From contig NZ_PYMA01000022.1 in the NCBI RefSeq assembly GCF_003026495.1, positions 27,271 through 91,270 on the forward strand: a DNA stretch of 64,000 bases. The letters are read 5' to 3'. The notes beneath the pieces were generated by a model. That model saw only the letters and a program-made list of their open reading frames with translations. It did no database searches and had not been told where the DNA came from. Shown one piece after another: positions 50,897 to 60,219 of this stretch. The translations under genes and the position numbers were made by a program. Positions within the stretch are counted from its first letter, which is position 1. Each line of letters starts with the position of its first letter. The stretch comes from Photobacterium sanctipauli (GTDB taxonomy: Bacteria; Pseudomonadota; Gammaproteobacteria; Enterobacterales; Vibrionaceae).

Positions 50897-52710
50897 TATG
50901 CCTGCTCCTCTTTATTCGCTGCCGCTTCTGCTGCTTCTTTCGCTGCTGCCTCTTCTGCCGCTGCACCGTATAGACGTGCTTTAGGCTGAGACTTGGTGAT
51001 TGTCACGTCGCTGTACTCGATGCGAGGTGCGTCGTCACCATTGAAGAAGGCTAGCGTGTGTTTCAGGTAGTTTTCGTCATCACGCTCTGTGCAACCTTCG
51101 TCTAGACGCTGGTGTGCACCACGAGATTCTTTACGCTGAATCGCAGAGTGAGCCATAGCTTCAGCAACTTCTAGGCCGTAACCAACTTCGATTGCGTATA
51201 GCAGATCAGTGTTGAATACCTTTCCTTTGTCTTTGATGCTGATGTTCTTAAAGCGCTTACGAAGTTCTGCTAGCTTCTCAACAGTCGCTTGCATCAGATC
51301 TTCTTGGCGGTAGATACCACAACCCGCTTCCATGGAGTGACCCATTTCTGTACGGATATCAGCCCAGTTTTCGTCGCCTTCCTGCGCCATTAGGGTATCG
51401 ATACGATCTTGGATCGCTTGAATCTGCTTAGTGATAGATTCTTCGTTCCAGCCCTTGAATTCTTCAGCACGCTTAACCGCACCTTCACCTGCTAGGCGAC
51501 CGAATACCACAAGTTCTGCTAGCGAGTTAGAACCTAGACGGTTTGCACCGTGCAGGCCAACAGACGAACATTCACCAACCGCGAATAGGCCTTTGATGCG
51601 TGTTTCGTTGTGCTTGTCAGTTTCGATACCACCCATGGTGTAGTGTACTGTTGGGCGAATTGGGATCGGCTCTTTGGCTGGGTCTACGTTTACGTAAGCT
51701 TTTGAAAGCTCACAGATGAACGGTAGACGCTCGTGCAGGTACTCTTCACCTAGGTGGCGAAGGTCAAGGTGTACTACATCACCCAGCGGGTGCTTGATAG
51801 TGTTACCTTTTTGCAGCTCGTGCCAGAATGCCTGAGAAACTTTGTCACGAGGACCCAGTTCCATGTATTTGTTCTTCGGCTGGCCAACTGGTGTTTCAGG
51901 GCCCATGCCGTAGTCTTGTAGGTAACGGTAGCCGTCTTTGTTGACAATGATACCGCCTTCACCACGACAACCTTCGGTCATTAGGATACCAGTGCCTGGT
52001 AGACCGGTTGGGTGGTACTGTACGAACTCCATGTCTCGAAGAGGTACGCCGTGGCGGAATGCCATTGCCATGCCGTCGCCCGTTACGATACCGCCGTTAG
52101 TGTTACAGTTGTACACGCGGCCAGCACCACCTGTTGCTAGAACAACAGATTTTGCTTTAATGCAGATCAGTTCACCTTCGGCCATGTGGATAGCCACAAG
52201 CCCTTGAACTTCACCTTCTTCAACAAGTAGATCGACAACGAAGTACTCGTCGTAACGCTTGATTTGATCGTATTTGATAGAAGTTTGGAATAGCGTGTGT
52301 AGCATGTGGAAGCCAGTTTTATCGGCTGCGAACCATGTACGCTCAACTTTCATACCACCGAAGCGGCGAACGTTAACATCACCATTCTCTTTACGGCTCC
52401 ACGGACAGCCCCACTGTTCTAGCTGGGTCATTTCGCGAGTCGCGTTTTCTACGAAATATTCAACAACGTCCTGTTCACATAGCCAGTCACCACCGCCAAC
52501 GGTGTCGTTGAAGTGGTTGTCCAAGCTATCCTCATCCTTGATGACGGCAGCGGAGCCACCCTCTGCAGCTACGGTGTGAGAGCGCATTGGGTAAACTTTA
52601 GAAATAAGTGCAATTTCCAAGTCTGGGTTTGCTTCTGCAGCAGCGATGGCAGTACGTAGACCAGCACCACCTGCGCCGATTACAGCGATATCTGTGGTAA
52701 TTGTTTTCAC
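50896..52710 (-). CDS. frdA: Fumarate reductase flavoprotein subunit
   Basis: FrdA reduces fumarate to succinate in anaerobic respiration. The 604-residue product shows the FAD loop IAVIGAGGAGLRTAIAAAEA, the covalent-flavin His in MRSHTVAAEGGSAAV, and active-site regions HYTMGGIETD and GLHGANRLGSNSLAE. The C-terminus is Ala/Glu/Lys-rich. It is the first gene of frdABCD and divergent from epmA, as in E. coli. A perfect CRP palindrome lies about 165 bp upstream. aspA-dcuA in the same window supply fumarate. Confidence 0.98.
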   Translation of the reverse strand: MKTITTDIAVIGAGGAGLRTAIAAAEANPDLEIALISKVYPMRSHTVAAEGGSAAVIKDEDSLDNHFNDTVGGGDWLCEQDVVEYFVENATREMTQLEQWGCPWSRKENGDVNVRRFGGMKVERTWFAADKTGFHMLHTLFQTSIKYDQIKRYDEYFVVDLLVEEGEVQGLVAIHMAEGELICIKAKSVVLATGGAGRVYNCNTNGGIVTGDGMAMAFRHGVPLRDMEFVQYHPTGLPGTGILMTEGCRGEGGIIVNKDGYRYLQDYGMGPETPVGQPKNKYMELGPRDKVSQAFWHELQKGNTIKHPLGDVVHLDLRHLGEEYLHERLPFICELSKAYVNVDPAKEPIPIRPTVHYTMGGIETDKHNETRIKGLFAVGECSSVGLHGANRLGSNSLAELVVFGRLAGEGAVKRAEEFKGWNEESITKQIQAIQDRIDTLMAQEGDENWADIRTEMGHSMEAGCGIYRQEDLMQATVEKLAELRKRFKNISIKDKGKVFNTDLLYAIEVGYGLEVAEAMAHSAIQRKESRGAHQRLDEGCTERDDENYLKHTLAFFNGDDAPRIEYSDVTITKSQPKARLYGAAAEEAAAKEAAEAAANKEEQA

Positions 52711-53239
52711 AGCTATCCTCCGAAGGTAAGACGATAAAATTTAAAAAAGCACGCCGAAGCGTACTTATCCTTGAAATCCTGATGGCATTCTATGAAACAA
52801 TATCGATAGAAAACTTGATTTAGACGCAGCTTTTTTAATGAAATAGCCCGAAAGTATAAGGTGATTACAAAAAATGTGAGTATTGTCACAAATTGTAATG
52901 TTTTATGCTTGTTAATTAATCGAAATAAAATGTGTGATTTGTTTCTGGCTCATTAATGGTGTGTTTCGATATGCATTGCTAAGTGATTAATAAAGAAAAG
53001 GTTATCTGCTAAGCAATTGATTGCTACGCTGGTGAATGTTGTTTTAATGCGGCTTTTGTGATTTTTATGTTAAGTTTTTATATGTTTTAAGTGTTTGAAA
53101 TGCAATCTACTTGGCTATCGGTTGATCATTATTTTTCATAACTTTTCATAATTGGTGTTGGTGGTATTTCCATCCAGGTTTCCTCTATCGACCCGCAACG
53201 CATTTGCTAGAATAGCGGCCTGTTTAATCTGTAATTTTG
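52711..53239. promoter_or_regulatory. Divergent control region frdA-epmA
   Basis: 529 bp of AT-rich DNA without a gene between divergent frdA and epmA. It holds a CRP-type palindrome (52875-52890). A partial TTGATCATT at about 53122 recalls an FNR half-site, but no full FNR box is visible. Confidence 0.6.
52875..52890. promoter_or_regulatory. CRP-type palindrome upstream of frdA
   Basis: TGTGA-GTATTG-TCACA has both CRP half-sites intact, and its flanks (AAA on the left, AATT on the right) also fit the consensus. It lies 165-180 bp upstream of the frdA start. Confidence 0.75.
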
Positions 53240-54223
53240 ATGGATACCGCTATGACTAGCCACTGGCAGCCGACAGCAACCATAGCCCAGTTGCGCCAAC
53301 GCGCAACCACCTTGGCGACAATTCGTGATTTCTTCACTCAGCGTGGGGTGATGGAAGTTGATACGCCTGCAATGAGCCAGGCAACCGTCACTGATATTCA
53401 CCTGCATACTTTCCAAACGACGTTTGTCGGGCCGGGGTTTGCCGATGGGCAGACGTTGTACATGATGACTAGCCCAGAATTCCACATGAAGCGTTTGTTG
53501 GCGGCTGGCAGCGGGCCGATATACCAAATCTGCAAATCGTTCCGTAACGAAGAGTCTGGCCGCTACCACAACCCCGAATTTACGATGTTGGAGTGGTACC
53601 GTCCGGGGTTTGATCACCATGCGCTGATGGACGAAATGGATGCGCTGCTGCAACTGGTGCTGCGATGCCAGCAAGCAGAGAGAATGACTTACCAGCAGGC
53701 GTTCTTGTCTGTCCTTGCGGTATGCCCGCTGGAAGGCTCGATGGCCGAGCTGAAGGCGGCGGCAGCTGGCTTGGGCTTGTCTGACATTGCCGAGCCTGAG
53801 CAGGATCGCGATACCCTGCTACAACTGTTGTTCAGCGTTGGGGTGGAGCCAAAGATTGGGCCGGTTGCCCCGGCTTTCGTCCATGACTTTCCGGCGTCGC
53901 AGGCAGCCTTGGCCCAGATCAACCCTGACGATAGCCGCGTGGCCGAGCGTTTCGAGGTGTATTTTAAGGGTATTGAGTTGGCGAATGGTTTCCATGAGCT
54001 ATCGGATGGCGATGAGCAGTTGGCGCGATTCGAGGAAGATAACCGCAAGCGCGAGTCGATGGGCTTGCTGCCTCAGCCAATAGACATGCACTTGGTCGAG
54101 GCATTGCGTGCCGGGTTTCCTAATTGTGCCGGGGTGGCGCTGGGCATTGATCGCTTGATCATGCTGGCGCAGGGCTTGGATCATATTGATCAAGTGACGG
54201 CATTTCCGATCGAAGTCGCCTAA
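53240..54223 (+). CDS. epmA: EF-P--(R)-beta-lysine ligase EpmA (PoxA/GenX)
   Basis: EpmA attaches beta-lysine to Lys34 of EF-P. The 327-residue product is a class II lysyl-tRNA-synthetase-like catalytic core without the anticodon domain: GVMEVDTPAMSQATVTDIHL, LYMMTSPEFHMKRLLAAGSG, SFRNEESGRYHNPEFTMLEW (motif 2), and GVALGIDRLIMLAQ (motif 3). The ATG at 53240 or at 53252 could be the start; neither has a strong ribosome site. It is divergent from frdABCD as in E. coli. Confidence 0.96.
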   Translation: MDTAMTSHWQPTATIAQLRQRATTLATIRDFFTQRGVMEVDTPAMSQATVTDIHLHTFQTTFVGPGFADGQTLYMMTSPEFHMKRLLAAGSGPIYQICKSFRNEESGRYHNPEFTMLEWYRPGFDHHALMDEMDALLQLVLRCQQAERMTYQQAFLSVLAVCPLEGSMAELKAAAAGLGLSDIAEPEQDRDTLLQLLFSVGVEPKIGPVAPAFVHDFPASQAALAQINPDDSRVAERFEVYFKGIELANGFHELSDGDEQLARFEEDNRKRESMGLLPQPIDMHLVEALRAGFPNCAGVALGIDRLIMLAQGLDHIDQVTAFPIEVA

Positions 54224-54253
54224 ACCTGATCGGGCAGCGGCAAGAACAATGAG

Positions 54254-54283
54254 CAGCGCGGCATATTGCCGCGCTGTTTGTTT
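54254..54283 (+). terminator. epmA terminator
   Basis: A 9-bp GC-rich stem (CAGCGCGGC / GCCGCGCTG) with an ATATT loop is followed by TTTGTTT, 30 bp past the epmA stop. Confidence 0.85.
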
Positions 54284-54460
54284 CTGTAATCAGAAACGTC
54301 TCATACATCCTTTGGCAGGAGGGTATCACTGCCGCGGCCAAAAAGCTGGGGGAACAGCCAGTATTACTAGTTTTGTCGTATCTCTCATGGTGGCCTGTCG
54401 CAGGGTAGGATTCCAAGGCGCCTTGACCAAACAGCTCAAAGCATAACCAAATCACCATCT

Positions 54461-54481
54461 AAATGCAAATGGTTATCACTT
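54461..54481. promoter_or_regulatory. Orphan Fur-box-like palindrome between convergent genes
   Basis: Read on the minus strand the 21-mer is AAGTGATAACC followed by ATTTGCATTT. By eye it agrees with the Vibrio-type Fur consensus (AATGATAAT-centre-ATTATCATT pattern) at about 17 of 20 informative positions. It lies 5 bp beyond the DMT gene stop and 238 bp beyond the epmA stop, where no annotated gene starts. It may control an unseen small transcript. Confidence 0.5.
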
Positions 54482-54485
54482 GTAA

Positions 54486-55382
54486 TTAGTTTGCCAGTAT
54501 AACCATCGTCCCCACTACCGCCATGATTGCGCCAACCCAGGCCGCGGTTGGTGGCCTTTGCCTTGTGTGTAGCCATAGCAGCGGCAGGATAATGATCGGC
54601 GAGGTTGAAGACAGCAGGGCAACCATACCGACATCGCCATCACGAAGGGCATAGAGGATCAGCGTCATACCGATGGCCATTGCCAAAAGCCCATTGAGGG
54701 CTACCTGGGCAAAAATCCGAAAGTTGATTGGTTGCAGCGGCTTGGCGAGTTGGGTGCCGCTCAGTCGCAACAGGGCATGGGCAGCAAAGGCGCTGGCCAT
54801 CCTCACTGCCGAAGCTGCTACGGGGTCGACGGCGGTTTGCATAACGGGCTTGGCGATGATGGCACCAAGGGACTGGCATAAGGCTGCGGTCAACCCGAGC
54901 ATGACGGCCAACGCGAGTGAGCCATGGTTGCCTTCCCAATGTTGCTGCCGATTATCCCCCTGGCGCTGGCCGAAGAAAATAGCGATAGCCACCCCGGCAA
55001 AAACAGCCATACTGCCGACCAATTTCCAGCCTTGCAGGATCTCGCCAAATAACCATATTCCCAGCAGCGCCGAAAAAACGGCATGGCAGGCAAATAACAA
55101 ACCACCCCGGCGAGGGCCGATACGGTTGAAGCAGGCAAAAAGCGCGGTGTCGCCGATAAAGATCCCAACCACGCCGGAGAGCACCATTACGGTGGCGTAG
55201 TCCCATTGCATGCTCAACCACCCGCCATTAAGCCAAGCCATACTTGAGAGCATCACGGTAACACAGGCCATTCGCCATCGGCTGTAGGCAAAAGCGCCGA
55301 GGTAGCGGGAGGGGGTAATGGAAATCAGGCTGCTCACAGCCCATAGAAACGCGGCAGCCAAAGCCAGCCATTCGTAGTTCAT
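54486..55382 (-). CDS. DMT-superfamily (EamA) transporter
   Basis: A 298-residue protein with ten membrane helices in two EamA repeats. It opens MNYEWLALAAAFLWAVSSLI and shows GDTALFACFNRIGPRRGGLL, GIWLFGEILQGWKLVGSMAV in repeat 1, and ALLSSTSPIIILPLLWLHTR in repeat 2. Such proteins export or import small metabolites; the substrate is unknown. The ATG at 55382 follows an AAGGACAAGC site and is preferred over the upstream start. It is convergent with epmA. Confidence 0.85.
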   Translation of the reverse strand: MNYEWLALAAAFLWAVSSLISITPSRYLGAFAYSRWRMACVTVMLSSMAWLNGGWLSMQWDYATVMVLSGVVGIFIGDTALFACFNRIGPRRGGLLFACHAVFSALLGIWLFGEILQGWKLVGSMAVFAGVAIAIFFGQRQGDNRQQHWEGNHGSLALAVMLGLTAALCQSLGAIIAKPVMQTAVDPVAASAVRMASAFAAHALLRLSGTQLAKPLQPINFRIFAQVALNGLLAMAIGMTLILYALRDGDVGMVALLSSTSPIIILPLLWLHTRQRPPTAAWVGAIMAVVGTMVILAN

Positions 55383-55520
55383 GCTTGTCCTTAATGCGCG
55401 ATGTCCGTCGGTTTGTTTACTCGACCATAACGCCGCGAAGTATCCTTTTTCGTGTTGGGTATCTTGCGGGATCCCAGCGATAGGAGGCAAGGCTTTTGTC
55501 GAGAGCGGTAAGCGATGAGG

Positions 55521-55544
55521 CCGGCGCTTAGCACTAAGCGCCGG
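55521..55544. repeat. Perfect 11-bp inverted repeat between the carbonic anhydrase and DMT genes
   Basis: CCGGCGCTTAG and its complement are separated by two bases. It lies 31 bp past the carbonic anhydrase stop with no T-run; it may be a terminator-like RNA hairpin or a protein-binding palindrome. Confidence 0.6.
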
Positions 55545-55574
55545 GTATGGCTGTGTTCAATTCAAGTTGGGTAA

Positions 55575-56300
55575 TTACTCCAACACCACTCGGGCATTGA
55601 GCGGCTGCAACGGACGGGCATTGTCTCCCATGACCTGATGCAGGCTGTCGATTTGCTCTTCACTGCCGGCTTGGGCTTCACGCATTACAAACCAACGTAC
55701 CCCCTCGCTGCATGGTGGCGTGGTTAGCGAGCCGTTGAAGCGGTAATACTCGCGTTCTCTGGGTAGCAGCTCGGCAGGGTTCAAGGTATCAGTGAGCGAT
55801 AGGGTTTGGTCTTTATCCGGCACGGTTGCCAGCAAGGTATTGAAAGCCTCGTTGCCCCTAGGCCCGGTCTTGAACATCGCTGCGACAACGGCCAGCTGCC
55901 CTTCGGCATTGGCATGGACGAAATGCACTTCGAGCGGGAATTGCTTACCGGCAATATAGTTTTCCGACGGGGTGTGGAAGTGGAATTGCTGGAGATCGAA
56001 GACTTCATCGTCGATGACTAGCTGGTTTTTACCCTCGACATTGGCTTGGACGGTATGGCCGTTGTTGATGACTTCCTGCACCTTGCCTTGATAGTCGATT
56101 TGCAAAGGGGTCAATTCAGCCTTGATGGTGCGCTTGATATCGATAGGGGTCTGGTTGGCCCCCTCGCCGCAAGTGGCAAATTGTTTGCCCCAGTTATCAA
56201 CGCCGTTTTCTCCCTCATAGCTCCATTCAGCTGCTTGGGTACTTGTCATTGATGCTGCTGCCATGGCGAGCAGCAATACTTTTAGAGACTGTGATTTCAC
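55575..56300 (-). CDS. Periplasmic alpha-carbonic anhydrase
   Basis: It interconverts CO2 and bicarbonate. The 241-residue product has a signal peptide (MKSQSLKVLLLAMAAASMTS, cleavage likely after TQA) and a full alpha-type domain: WSYEGENGVDNWG, CGEGANQTPIDI, the zinc ligands in FHFHTPSE and EVHFVHAN, and SLTTPPCSEGVRWFV. A Cys in each of the second and last segments probably forms the conserved disulfide. It is monocistronic. Confidence 0.95.
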   Translation of the reverse strand: MKSQSLKVLLLAMAAASMTSTQAAEWSYEGENGVDNWGKQFATCGEGANQTPIDIKRTIKAELTPLQIDYQGKVQEVINNGHTVQANVEGKNQLVIDDEVFDLQQFHFHTPSENYIAGKQFPLEVHFVHANAEGQLAVVAAMFKTGPRGNEAFNTLLATVPDKDQTLSLTDTLNPAELLPREREYYRFNGSLTTPPCSEGVRWFVMREAQAGSEEQIDSLHQVMGDNARPLQPLNARVVLE

Positions 56301-56502
56301 TTTTTCCTCTCTTTATTGTTATTTAGGAATCGTTTATTCGGAGTGGTTATTTAGGATCGCTTGGTCTAGCCAACGCTTTCAGTGTAGTGGGTTGGGAGTG
56401 GCGGTGGGGTGGCAGGGTTGGGAATTGGCAGCCATATCCAGAAATAAAGCAAAACACCGTTGGTAAATGAAAAATTAGTGCTTGTTTTCGTGAGTGATTT
56501 CC

Positions 56503-56533
56503 AAAAAAACGCCGCCCTTGAATGGGCGGCGTT
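56503..56533 (-). terminator. MCP gene terminator
   Basis: A 10-bp stem (AACGCCGCCC / GGGCGGCGTT) with a TTGAAT loop; the A-run to its left gives a T-run on the minus strand, 24 bp past the stop. Confidence 0.9.
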
Positions 56534-56556
56534 GGGGAGAGGACGAGTATGTGCTG

Positions 56557-58440
56557 TTACACCTTGAAGCGTGAGGCATCGCTGCGCATTTGTTCGGCAG
56601 AGCGGCGCATGCCGTGGGCGCTTTGGCTAACTTCCTGGGTTTGCTGGGCAAGGTGATCGGAGACATCTTTGATTGCTTGGGTATTGCGGCTGATGTCTTC
56701 GCTGACAGCCCGTTGCTCTTCGGCGGCACTGGCAATGTGCGTTGCCATTTCCGATATCTCGGTGATCGCCTGCGTGATTTGGTTCAGGCTTTCGCTGGCC
56801 CCTTCGGCAAAGCCGACACTTTGCCCGGCGAGTTCGGTGCTGGTTTGCATACTATCGACGGCTTGGCGGGTATTTTGCTGCAAGGTATCGATCATGTTGC
56901 GGATTTCTTCCGTTGAATCGTGGGTGCGTTTGCTGAGCACCCGAACTTCATCGGCGACCACGGCAAACCCGCGACCTTGTTCGCCTGCGCGTGCAGCCTC
57001 TATGGCGGCATTGAGGGCCAGCAGGTTGGTCTGCTCGGCGATGCCCTGGATTGTTGAAAGGATCTGGTTGATGTTTTGGGCATTGCTTTCCAACTCGCGG
57101 ATCACCCCGGCGGCATCTTCCACCTGGTTGGCCAGCGACGTAATTGCTTCGCGGTTCTGCCCGATCACGCCTTGTCCTTCTTCGCAAGCCGTTGTTGAGG
57201 CTTGTGCTGCCGAAGCCGTCATTTCTGCGTGGTTGGCAACTTCGCCGGAAGTTGCCGACATCTCATGGATCGCTGTTGCAATCTGGTTGATGTCGTTTTG
57301 CTGCTCGGTCACCTTGTGGGAAGCGTCTTCTGTTTGCTTGGCCGATAGGGCGGCCTGCTCGCCAAGGGTATGGGATTGGCTAACGATCCCCTTAATCATG
57401 GTTTGAAGCTGGCCGAGGAAACGGTTCATGCTGTCGGCAAGCTCGCCGATCTCATCCATTCTTTCAATGCTGATCCGCTGGGTTAAATCCCCGCTCCCTT
57501 GAGCCAATTGTGCGACAGATTGGCTCAGGTTGGTCAGTGGTCGTAACAGGCTATTGATAATCAGGGTAGCGATGGCTGCAATCACCAGGTATAGCACCAG
57601 CGAGGTGATGGCGATGAAGGTGATTTGCTCGCCGATGGAGGCATAAGCGAGGCGCTCGTCTTCCAGTACGGCCAATGTCCAATCGGTGCCTTCGATAGCG
57701 GTCGCAAAGATCAGCATATCGCGATTGTTGCCATCAAGGTTGATGGAGTGCACGGTTTGCCCTGCTTCAAGTTGCTTGATCAAAGCTGGGGTAAGCTCGC
57801 TATCGAGCTTGGTCAAAGGCTGCTGGCTGAGCGACTCATCGCGGTAGGCTACAATGTTATTGTTACCGTCGACCAAGAAGGCAAAGCCATTATGCTCAAG
57901 CTTCAGGTTGAGCACCTGATCGATAATCGCGGTGATGGTTAAATCGGCGGCGATAACCCCGCGGCGTTGGCCTTGGAACGCCTTGGCTAGGCTAATTACC
58001 ATGCTGCCATCGAAGTCTTGGTAGGGCTCGGTGATGATTAAACCGCTGGATTGGTTGGCATCCTGATACCAAGGGCGGGTTCGGGGATCGTAGCCAGCTG
58101 GCCAATCTTCGGTCTTATCGCCGTAGGCAATCGTACCATCGGCAAAGCCGGCATAGACCGAGAGGAATTGCCCGGCGCGCTTGGTCAGCAACAGCTCGCG
58201 ATCCACATTGTTGTCGGTTGCAATCAGGCTTTCATTGGCCAGCATCATGTCGCTGCGGGCGGCTAGCCATGCGGTGATATAGCGGCTGGTGGCTTGGCTG
58301 GTGTCGCGCATTTGGTTGCTAACCGAAGCGGTGGTTTCTTGCTTGAGTTGGGAGACGGAAATCCATGCCTGAACCGCACTGACAGTGGCAATGATCACGG
58401 CAATGGCGATCTGTATTTTTAGTTTTATGGTGAGTTTCAT
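56557..58440 (-). CDS. Methyl-accepting chemotaxis protein with periplasmic Cache domain
   Basis: A 627-residue chemoreceptor. Order: membrane helix 1 (about 8-28), a double-Cache sensor (about 35-270, with YAGFADGTIAYGDKTEDWPAG and DPRTRPWYQDANQSSG, a dCache amine/amino-acid-type pattern), helix 2 (about 275-298), HAMP (about 300-355), and the signalling domain with the hairpin tip EQTNLLALNAAIEAARAGEQ. No CheR-docking pentapeptide is at the C-terminus. The ligand is unknown; the Cache motifs suggest a small amino acid, amine or carboxylate. It indicates a motile cell, so the polar flagellum is presumably encoded elsewhere. Confidence 0.93.
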   Translation of the reverse strand: MKLTIKLKIQIAIAVIIATVSAVQAWISVSQLKQETTASVSNQMRDTSQATSRYITAWLAARSDMMLANESLIATDNNVDRELLLTKRAGQFLSVYAGFADGTIAYGDKTEDWPAGYDPRTRPWYQDANQSSGLIITEPYQDFDGSMVISLAKAFQGQRRGVIAADLTITAIIDQVLNLKLEHNGFAFLVDGNNNIVAYRDESLSQQPLTKLDSELTPALIKQLEAGQTVHSINLDGNNRDMLIFATAIEGTDWTLAVLEDERLAYASIGEQITFIAITSLVLYLVIAAIATLIINSLLRPLTNLSQSVAQLAQGSGDLTQRISIERMDEIGELADSMNRFLGQLQTMIKGIVSQSHTLGEQAALSAKQTEDASHKVTEQQNDINQIATAIHEMSATSGEVANHAEMTASAAQASTTACEEGQGVIGQNREAITSLANQVEDAAGVIRELESNAQNINQILSTIQGIAEQTNLLALNAAIEAARAGEQGRGFAVVADEVRVLSKRTHDSTEEIRNMIDTLQQNTRQAVDSMQTSTELAGQSVGFAEGASESLNQITQAITEISEMATHIASAAEEQRAVSEDISRNTQAIKDVSDHLAQQTQEVSQSAHGMRRSAEQMRSDASRFKV

Positions 58441-58668
58441 AGTATCTCTCTGGTGCCAATATTTTTATGTAATAAAAGGGCTAATTTATAGGCTGTTATG
58501 TTGTTATTGATGCCTATGGTGAATGGAAGTGAAAAAAAATCGCACAATGATCAGTGTATTTGATGAGCATTACCGTGAAGTGGGTAACAAAATGGTGCTT
58601 GCAAGGGGTGGCAATAAGCGAAGCCGTTATGGAGGCTGCAGCAACACAGCCTCCGTGCTGAGGAGTTG

Positions 58669-60084
58669 TTAGGTCAGGATTAAGGCGCCCACATAGACGA
58701 TTGCAAGACCGACCAAACCGATGATAATCCCGGTTTTTGCCATGTCCTTGCTTTCGATAAGCCCGGTTGAGTAGGCCAGCGAGTTCGGCGGTGTTGAAAC
58801 CGGCAAGATCATACCGAGTGAGGCCGAGAAGGCGACAACAACAAGTACACCCTGCAATCCGCCCATGGAAGCCAGGCTTTCCATCGATGCCGCAACAGCC
58901 GCTGCGATTGGCATCAACAGGTTAGCAGTGGCGGTATTGGACATGAAGTTGGCCATCAGCCAACAGATGATCGATAGCGTCAGAACCACGGCAATTGGCG
59001 ACAGGGCATCGTAGTCGATAGCGTGGGCCAACGCGGCGGCAAGGCCCGTCTTATCCAGGCCAAGGCCAATGGCGATACCACCGGCCACCAACCAGAGCAC
59101 GTCCCAGTTGATGAGCTTAAGCTCTTCTTTGCCCATGATGCCGGTAAGGGTGAACGCCGCCAGTGGGATAATGGATACCACATAGGTGTTCATGCCGTGC
59201 AGCGAGGTGGTCATCCACAATAGGATCGTCAGCGCGAAGGTGACATACACCACAATCGCCTGCCAGCTTTTCTGGAACTGCCCCTCAAGTTTCAGCTGCA
59301 TGTGGGTTTGGGTCGACGGGAACATCTTTTGCAAAAGCCACCATGCAAAGGCGAGCTGGAACATAACAAACGGCAGACCAATCACCATCCAACCAAGGAA
59401 GCTAATGGCGTTCTCCCCGGTTAGGTACTGCAAGGCGATGGCATTGGGCGGGGTACCGATTGGCGTGGCGATACCGCCGGTATTGGCTGCGATGGGGATA
59501 CAAAGCACCAAGGCTTTGATGCCAATATCCCCTTTCGGGACGGATGCAACAATTGGGGCCAGCAATGCCAGCATCATTACCGTGGTGGCCGTGTTTGACA
59601 TGAACATCGAGAACACGGCAGTGATCAGCATCAGGCCGAGCATAATGAACTTGGGTTGTGTACCAAATGGCTTGAGGAGAACCCGGGCCAGGTTATTGTC
59701 TAGCTCATATTTCGAGGCCGCGATAGCAAGCGCGAAGCCCCCCATGAACAGGATGATGATTGGTGATGAGAAGGCGCCGAAGATATCGGTGTACTTCATC
59801 ATTTCACCCATTTCGTGCCCTTCCGGTGGGATACGGAACAGGTGCAGCCCCTTGTCTGAAATCATGATGAGCTCAAGGGCAATAATCAGGATTGATGTGG
59901 CAAAGACCGGAACCGGCTCAAGTACCCACAATAAAGCTGCGAGGGCGAAGATAGCCAAAAGTCGGTGTTGGATGAGGGTTAAGTTTTCTATAGGGATAAA
60001 GTCGATAGGCATCATCAGTATCCCGAGGGGGATCCCGAAGGCTATCAACAGCTTAATGAGCTGGGAGATAGATATTTTTTTCAT
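58669..60084 (-). CDS. DASS-family Na+/carboxylate symporter (INDY-like)
   Basis: A 471-residue inner-membrane protein of the SLC13/DASS family. Both substrate/sodium Ser-Asn-Thr motifs are present (MFMSNTATTVMM and NFMSNTATANLLMP), as are the helical-hairpin segments NTGGIATPIGTPPNAIALQY and GMILPVSTPPNSLAYSTG. These features match the structurally known Vibrio INDY dicarboxylate carrier. Likely substrates are succinate, fumarate or malate. The gene is single and close to the chemoreceptor (228 bp), but separated by its own control region. Confidence 0.9.
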   Translation of the reverse strand: MKKISISQLIKLLIAFGIPLGILMMPIDFIPIENLTLIQHRLLAIFALAALLWVLEPVPVFATSILIIALELIMISDKGLHLFRIPPEGHEMGEMMKYTDIFGAFSSPIIILFMGGFALAIAASKYELDNNLARVLLKPFGTQPKFIMLGLMLITAVFSMFMSNTATTVMMLALLAPIVASVPKGDIGIKALVLCIPIAANTGGIATPIGTPPNAIALQYLTGENAISFLGWMVIGLPFVMFQLAFAWWLLQKMFPSTQTHMQLKLEGQFQKSWQAIVVYVTFALTILLWMTTSLHGMNTYVVSIIPLAAFTLTGIMGKEELKLINWDVLWLVAGGIAIGLGLDKTGLAAALAHAIDYDALSPIAVVLTLSIICWLMANFMSNTATANLLMPIAAAVAASMESLASMGGLQGVLVVVAFSASLGMILPVSTPPNSLAYSTGLIESKDMAKTGIIIGLVGLAIVYVGALILT

Positions 60085-60172
60085 AGTATGTTGGTTTGCT
60101 TGGGTAATTGACTGCCAAACAGCATACTATTTGGGTGCTTATAAATTCCTCGATATGGTCAATTTTTTGCAT

Positions 60173-60200
60173 AAAAAAAGGGGTGTTTTGCACCCCTTTT
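60173..60200 (-). terminator. psd terminator
   Basis: A 10-bp stem (AAAAGGGGTG / CACCCCTTTT) with a TTTTG loop and a T-run on the minus strand, 20 bp past the psd stop. Confidence 0.9.
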
Positions 60201-60219
60201 GTTAAAAAGTGTTAACTGG

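Noticed and set aside
54340..54362. CCAGTATTACT on the plus strand, identical to 11 bases of the RyhB core
   Set aside because: The rest of the RyhB core (ATTGCTCACATTGCTT) is missing, and the nearby Fur box is downstream of it in that orientation, so it cannot be the promoter. Probably chance.
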